Positions 33,483 through 35,824 of a stretch of DNA of 35,824 bases are shown here, piece after piece. Every line of letters begins with the position of its first letter. The stretch's first letter is position 1. The notes beneath the pieces were generated by a model. It did no database searches, was not told the origin of the DNA, and was given only the letters and a program-made list of their open reading frames with translations. The position numbers were made by a program, and so were the translations under genes. The stretch comes from Rugamonas violacea. Lineage in GTDB: Bacteria; Pseudomonadota; Gammaproteobacteria; Burkholderiales; Burkholderiaceae_D. Where the stretch lies: assembly GCF_016461825.1 (NCBI RefSeq), contig NZ_JAEMNU010000016.1, positions 8,352 to 44,175 of the forward strand, written 5' to 3'.

Positions 33483-33932
33483 TTATTGTTTGCCGGTGCT
33501 ACCGAAACCGCCGGCACCGCGTTCGCTGCTGTCGAATTCTTCGACCACGTTAAAGCCGACCTGCAGGACCGGAACGATGATCAGCTGCGCCAGGCGCTCC
33601 ATTGGATTGAGCGTGAAGGCGGCATGGCCACGGTTCCAGGTCGATACCATCAACTGGCCCTGGTAGTCGGAGTCGATCAAGCCTACCAGATTCCCCAGCA
33701 CGATGCCGTTCTTGTGTCCCATGCCGCTGCGCGGCAGGATCATCGCGGCGTAGCCGGGATCGGCCAGGTGGATCGCCAGGCCGGTCGGAATCAGCACGGT
33801 CTGGCCGGCTTCGATGACGATGGGCGCGTCGATGCAGGCGCGCAGGTCGAGGCCGGCGCTGCCCGGTGTGGCGTAGGCCGGCAGTTGCTCTTGCATGCGT
33901 GGGTCGAGGATCTTGATGTCGATAGTTTTCAT
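33483..33932 (-). CDS. dut: Deoxyuridine 5'-triphosphate nucleotidohydrolase
   Basis: This 149-residue trimeric dUTPase hydrolyses dUTP to dUMP, keeping uracil out of DNA. Five motifs are visible: [49 protein letters not shown] and the C-terminal [11 protein letters not shown] arm that closes over the active site. It lies in the lspA-coaBC-dut order common in Betaproteobacteria, 72 bases after coaBC. Confidence 0.97.
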   Translation of the reverse strand: MKTIDIKILDPRMQEQLPAYATPGSAGLDLRACIDAPIVIEAGQTVLIPTGLAIHLADPGYAAMILPRSGMGHKNGIVLGNLVGLIDSDYQGQLMVSTWNRGHAAFTLNPMERLAQLIIVPVLQVGFNVVEEFDSSERGAGGFGSTGKQ

Positions 33933-34004
33933 TGCGTCGTTTCTGTGTTGCGTAAGGCGCTTATTGGATATTGGACTTACTGGTGTGAATGCGGAGGGAG
34001 GCGC

Positions 34005-35225
34005 TCACTGGAACAGCGAGTACTTGTCGAGCCGCTTGGAGACTTCGGAAATCAGCTGGCGCGCCAAGGTCAGTTTGTCGGCGCGCGGCAGGATGGTGTG
34101 GCCGTTTTCGTCGAACAGGATGATGGTGTTGTCGTCCTGGCCGAAGGTGTGGTGGCCGATGTTACCGACCAACAGGGGGATGCCCTTCTTCTCGCGCTTG
34201 GCGGCGCCGAAGGCCAGCAGGTTCTCCGACTCGGCGGCGAAGCCGACGCAGTAGGGATAGCCGGCCAGGCTGGTGCGCGCGGCGACGGTGGCGAGGATGT
34301 CCGGGTTCTGCTCGAACTTCAGGTCGGGCACCGAGCCGTCGTCCTTCTTTTTCATTTTTTGATCGCTGGCGTTGGCGACGCGCCAGTCGGCCACCGCCGC
34401 CACGGCGATGAAGACATGCTGGGCGTCGACGGCGGCCATGACGGCGTCGTGCATCTGCTGGGCGCTCTGCACATTGATGCGCTGCACGCCGTGCGGCGTG
34501 GCCAACGCGGTCGGGCCGGAGATCAGCACCACTTCGGCGCCGGCCTCGCGGGCGGCGCGGGCGACGGCGTAGCCCATCTTGCCCGACGAGAGGTTGGTGA
34601 TGCCGCGCACCGGGTCGATCGCCTCGAAGGTGGGACCGGCGGTGATCAGGATGCGCTTGCCGGCCAGGACCTTGGGCTGGAAGGCGGCGATCAACTCTTC
34701 GAGCAGCTGTTGCGGTTCCAGCATGCGGCCCAGGCCGACCTCGCCGCAGGCCTGCTCGCCGGCGGCCGGGCCGAAGAACACCACGCCGTCTTCGCGCAGC
34801 TGGGCGACGTTGCGTTGGGTGGCCGGGTTCTGCCACATCTCCACGTTCATCGCCGGCGCCACCAGCAGCGGCAGCTGGCGCTGCTTGGCCAGGCACATGG
34901 TCGACAGCAGGTCGTCGCAGGCGCCGTGCGCCAGCTTGCGCAGGAAGTCGGCCGAGCAGGGCGCGAGCAGGATCGCGTCGGCGTGGCGGGTGATGTCGAT
35001 GTGGGCCATGTTGTTGTCGACGCGCGGGTCCCACTGGCTGCTGAACACCGGCTGGCCGGACAGCGCCTGCATGGTGACGGCGGTGATGAAGTGGCCGGCG
35101 GCGTCGGTCATCACCACCTGCACCGAGGCGCCGGCCTTGGTCAGGGCGCGGCACAGTTCGGCCGCCTTGTAGCAGGCCACGCCGCCGGTCAGGCCGAGGA
35201 CGATTTTTTTACCGGTCAGATCCAT
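34005..35225 (-). CDS. coaBC: Bifunctional coenzyme A biosynthesis protein CoaBC
   Basis: The protein has 406 residues. The N-terminal CoaC half (about 1-185) is a flavin-dependent phosphopantothenoylcysteine decarboxylase with the catalytic His75 (AHIDITRHAD) and the PAMNVEMW motif (124-131). The CoaB half (about 190-400) is the CTP-dependent synthetase, opening ILITAGPTFEAIDPVRGITN, with the DDGSVPDLKFEQNPDI segment. Together they make phosphopantetheine from phosphopantothenate and cysteine. Complete and ordinary. It lies 59 bases after lspA. Confidence 0.96.
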   Translation of the reverse strand: MDLTGKKIVLGLTGGVACYKAAELCRALTKAGASVQVVMTDAAGHFITAVTMQALSGQPVFSSQWDPRVDNNMAHIDITRHADAILLAPCSADFLRKLAHGACDDLLSTMCLAKQRQLPLLVAPAMNVEMWQNPATQRNVAQLREDGVVFFGPAAGEQACGEVGLGRMLEPQQLLEELIAAFQPKVLAGKRILITAGPTFEAIDPVRGITNLSSGKMGYAVARAAREAGAEVVLISGPTALATPHGVQRINVQSAQQMHDAVMAAVDAQHVFIAVAAVADWRVANASDQKMKKKDDGSVPDLKFEQNPDILATVAARTSLAGYPYCVGFAAESENLLAFGAAKREKKGIPLLVGNIGHHTFGQDDNTIILFDENGHTILPRADKLTLARQLISEVSKRLDKYSLFQ

Positions 35226-35284
35226 GTTGATACTCCAGCGTGCGGCGGGTTGGCGAATGTGGCAAAGGCGAGTGGGGCGGGCGG

Positions 35285-35788
35285 TCAGCGGTTGACGCGG
35301 CGCAGCTCGTCGATGATGAACAGGCCGGCGCCGATGCAGATGGCGGAGTCGGCGATGTTAAAGGCCGGGAAGTGGCCGAAGGCCTTGATATGGAAATCCA
35401 GGAAGTCGACGACGTGGCCGTAGACCAGGCGGTCGATGACGTTGCCGATGGCGCCGCCGAGGATCAGCGCCAGGGCCCAGCAGAACAGGCGCTGGCCGCC
35501 GTGCTTCTTGAGCAGCAGGACGATGTACAGCGCGGCGCCGATGGCGATGGCGCTGAGGAAGTAGCGCTGCCAGCCGCTCTCGTTTTGCAGGAAGCTGAAG
35601 GCGGCGCCCTTGTTATACGCCAGCACCAGGTTGAAGAAGGAGGTGATGACCTTTTCCTCGCCGAGGTGGAACAGCTTGGTGATGGTGATCTTGGACAGTT
35701 GGTCGAACAGGATGACGATGGCGGCAATGCCCAGCCATGGCATCAGGTTGGAGCGGGGTTGCGTCGAGAAGCGGTTCTTAGTGGCCAT
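35285..35788 (-). CDS. lspA: Lipoprotein signal peptidase II
   Basis: This 167-residue, four-helix inner-membrane aspartyl peptidase cleaves prolipoproteins ahead of the lipidated cysteine. The catalytic aspartates lie in [10 protein letters not shown] (Asp119) and NIADSAI (Asp147); FDQLSK and YNKGAAFSF are also conserved. A 15-residue polar N-terminus precedes the first helix. It is the most upstream gene of the lspA-coaBC-dut set seen here; ileS often precedes lspA but would lie beyond the window end. Confidence 0.96.
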   Translation of the reverse strand: MATKNRFSTQPRSNLMPWLGIAAIVILFDQLSKITITKLFHLGEEKVITSFFNLVLAYNKGAAFSFLQNESGWQRYFLSAIAIGAALYIVLLLKKHGGQRLFCWALALILGGAIGNVIDRLVYGHVVDFLDFHIKAFGHFPAFNIADSAICIGAGLFIIDELRRVNR

Positions 35789-35824
35789 GGAGTGTCGAAA
35801 GGGGTGGGTGGACGCCGCCGCGCC

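Noticed and set aside
33486..35423. A 645-codon open frame on the plus strand
   Set aside because: Antisense to dut, coaBC and lspA, all of which are clear conserved genes; composition is typical of a shadow frame.

Overview
The window reads as chromosome of a high-GC betaproteobacterium of the Oxalobacteraceae type (Massilia, Duganella or Janthinobacterium-like). The genus is an inference from the gene set: a PHA phasin, a CysB-type sulfate regulator next to cysTWA, the lspA-coaBC-dut order, a Bpt/Aat pair and C1·A72 initiator tRNA. I could run no database search. About 39 genes or gene remnants fill the window, and coding density is high except around a small degraded Rhs island.

Layout. 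1-4.9 kb: a dispersed palindromic repeat, a phasin, a DMT exporter, a nitroreductase, an S11 serine peptidase (PbpG-like) and an IclR regulator that converges on it. 4.9-12.2 kb: dgkA, then a sulfate-uptake locus (sbp, an RBBP9-like hydrolase, a 1-Cys peroxiredoxin, cysT, cysW, cysA and a CysB-like regulator). The hydrolase and peroxiredoxin separate the binding protein from its permease. 12.4-15.1 kb: a methyl-accepting chemotaxis protein and a family-3 solute-binding protein. 15.07-16.80 kb: an Rhs/polymorphic-toxin remnant made of a deaminase-like toxin tip, a DUF416 (YjaG-like) putative immunity gene coupled by TAATG, and a YD-repeat core fragment cut off at both ends. 16.9-20.5 kb: a TonB-dependent receptor and an aldo/keto reductase.

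20.7-24.0 kb (minus strand): Nudix hydrolase, aat, bpt and pyrD, which brings together both bacterial N-degron aminoacyl transferases. 24.1-24.5 kb: two initiator tRNA genes, each with a promoter and a terminator. They differ only at position 1 (C versus T), and the second has its -10 box unusually close to the tRNA. 24.5-25.9 kb: a LysR regulator divergent from a NIPSNAP protein. 26.1-28.7 kb: a MerR regulator with two TipAS-like domains beside a protein that fuses a similar TipAS-like domain to a TIGR00027-type methyltransferase. This looks like the least described system here. 28.7-31.9 kb: an AlkA-type glycosylase overlapping a DMT exporter, an XdhC-family protein and a 47-residue membrane protein. 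31.9-35.8 kb (minus strand): lspA, coaBC, dut, a lipoprotein with an M48 fold whose HExxH motif is degenerate, and a surface-adhesin-E-like protein.

The strongest leads are the TipAS-methyltransferase/MerR-TipAS pair, the Rhs deaminase remnant, the unusual second tRNA-fMet and the M48-like pseudo-protease. No CRISPR array, insertion sequence, rRNA or prophage was seen.
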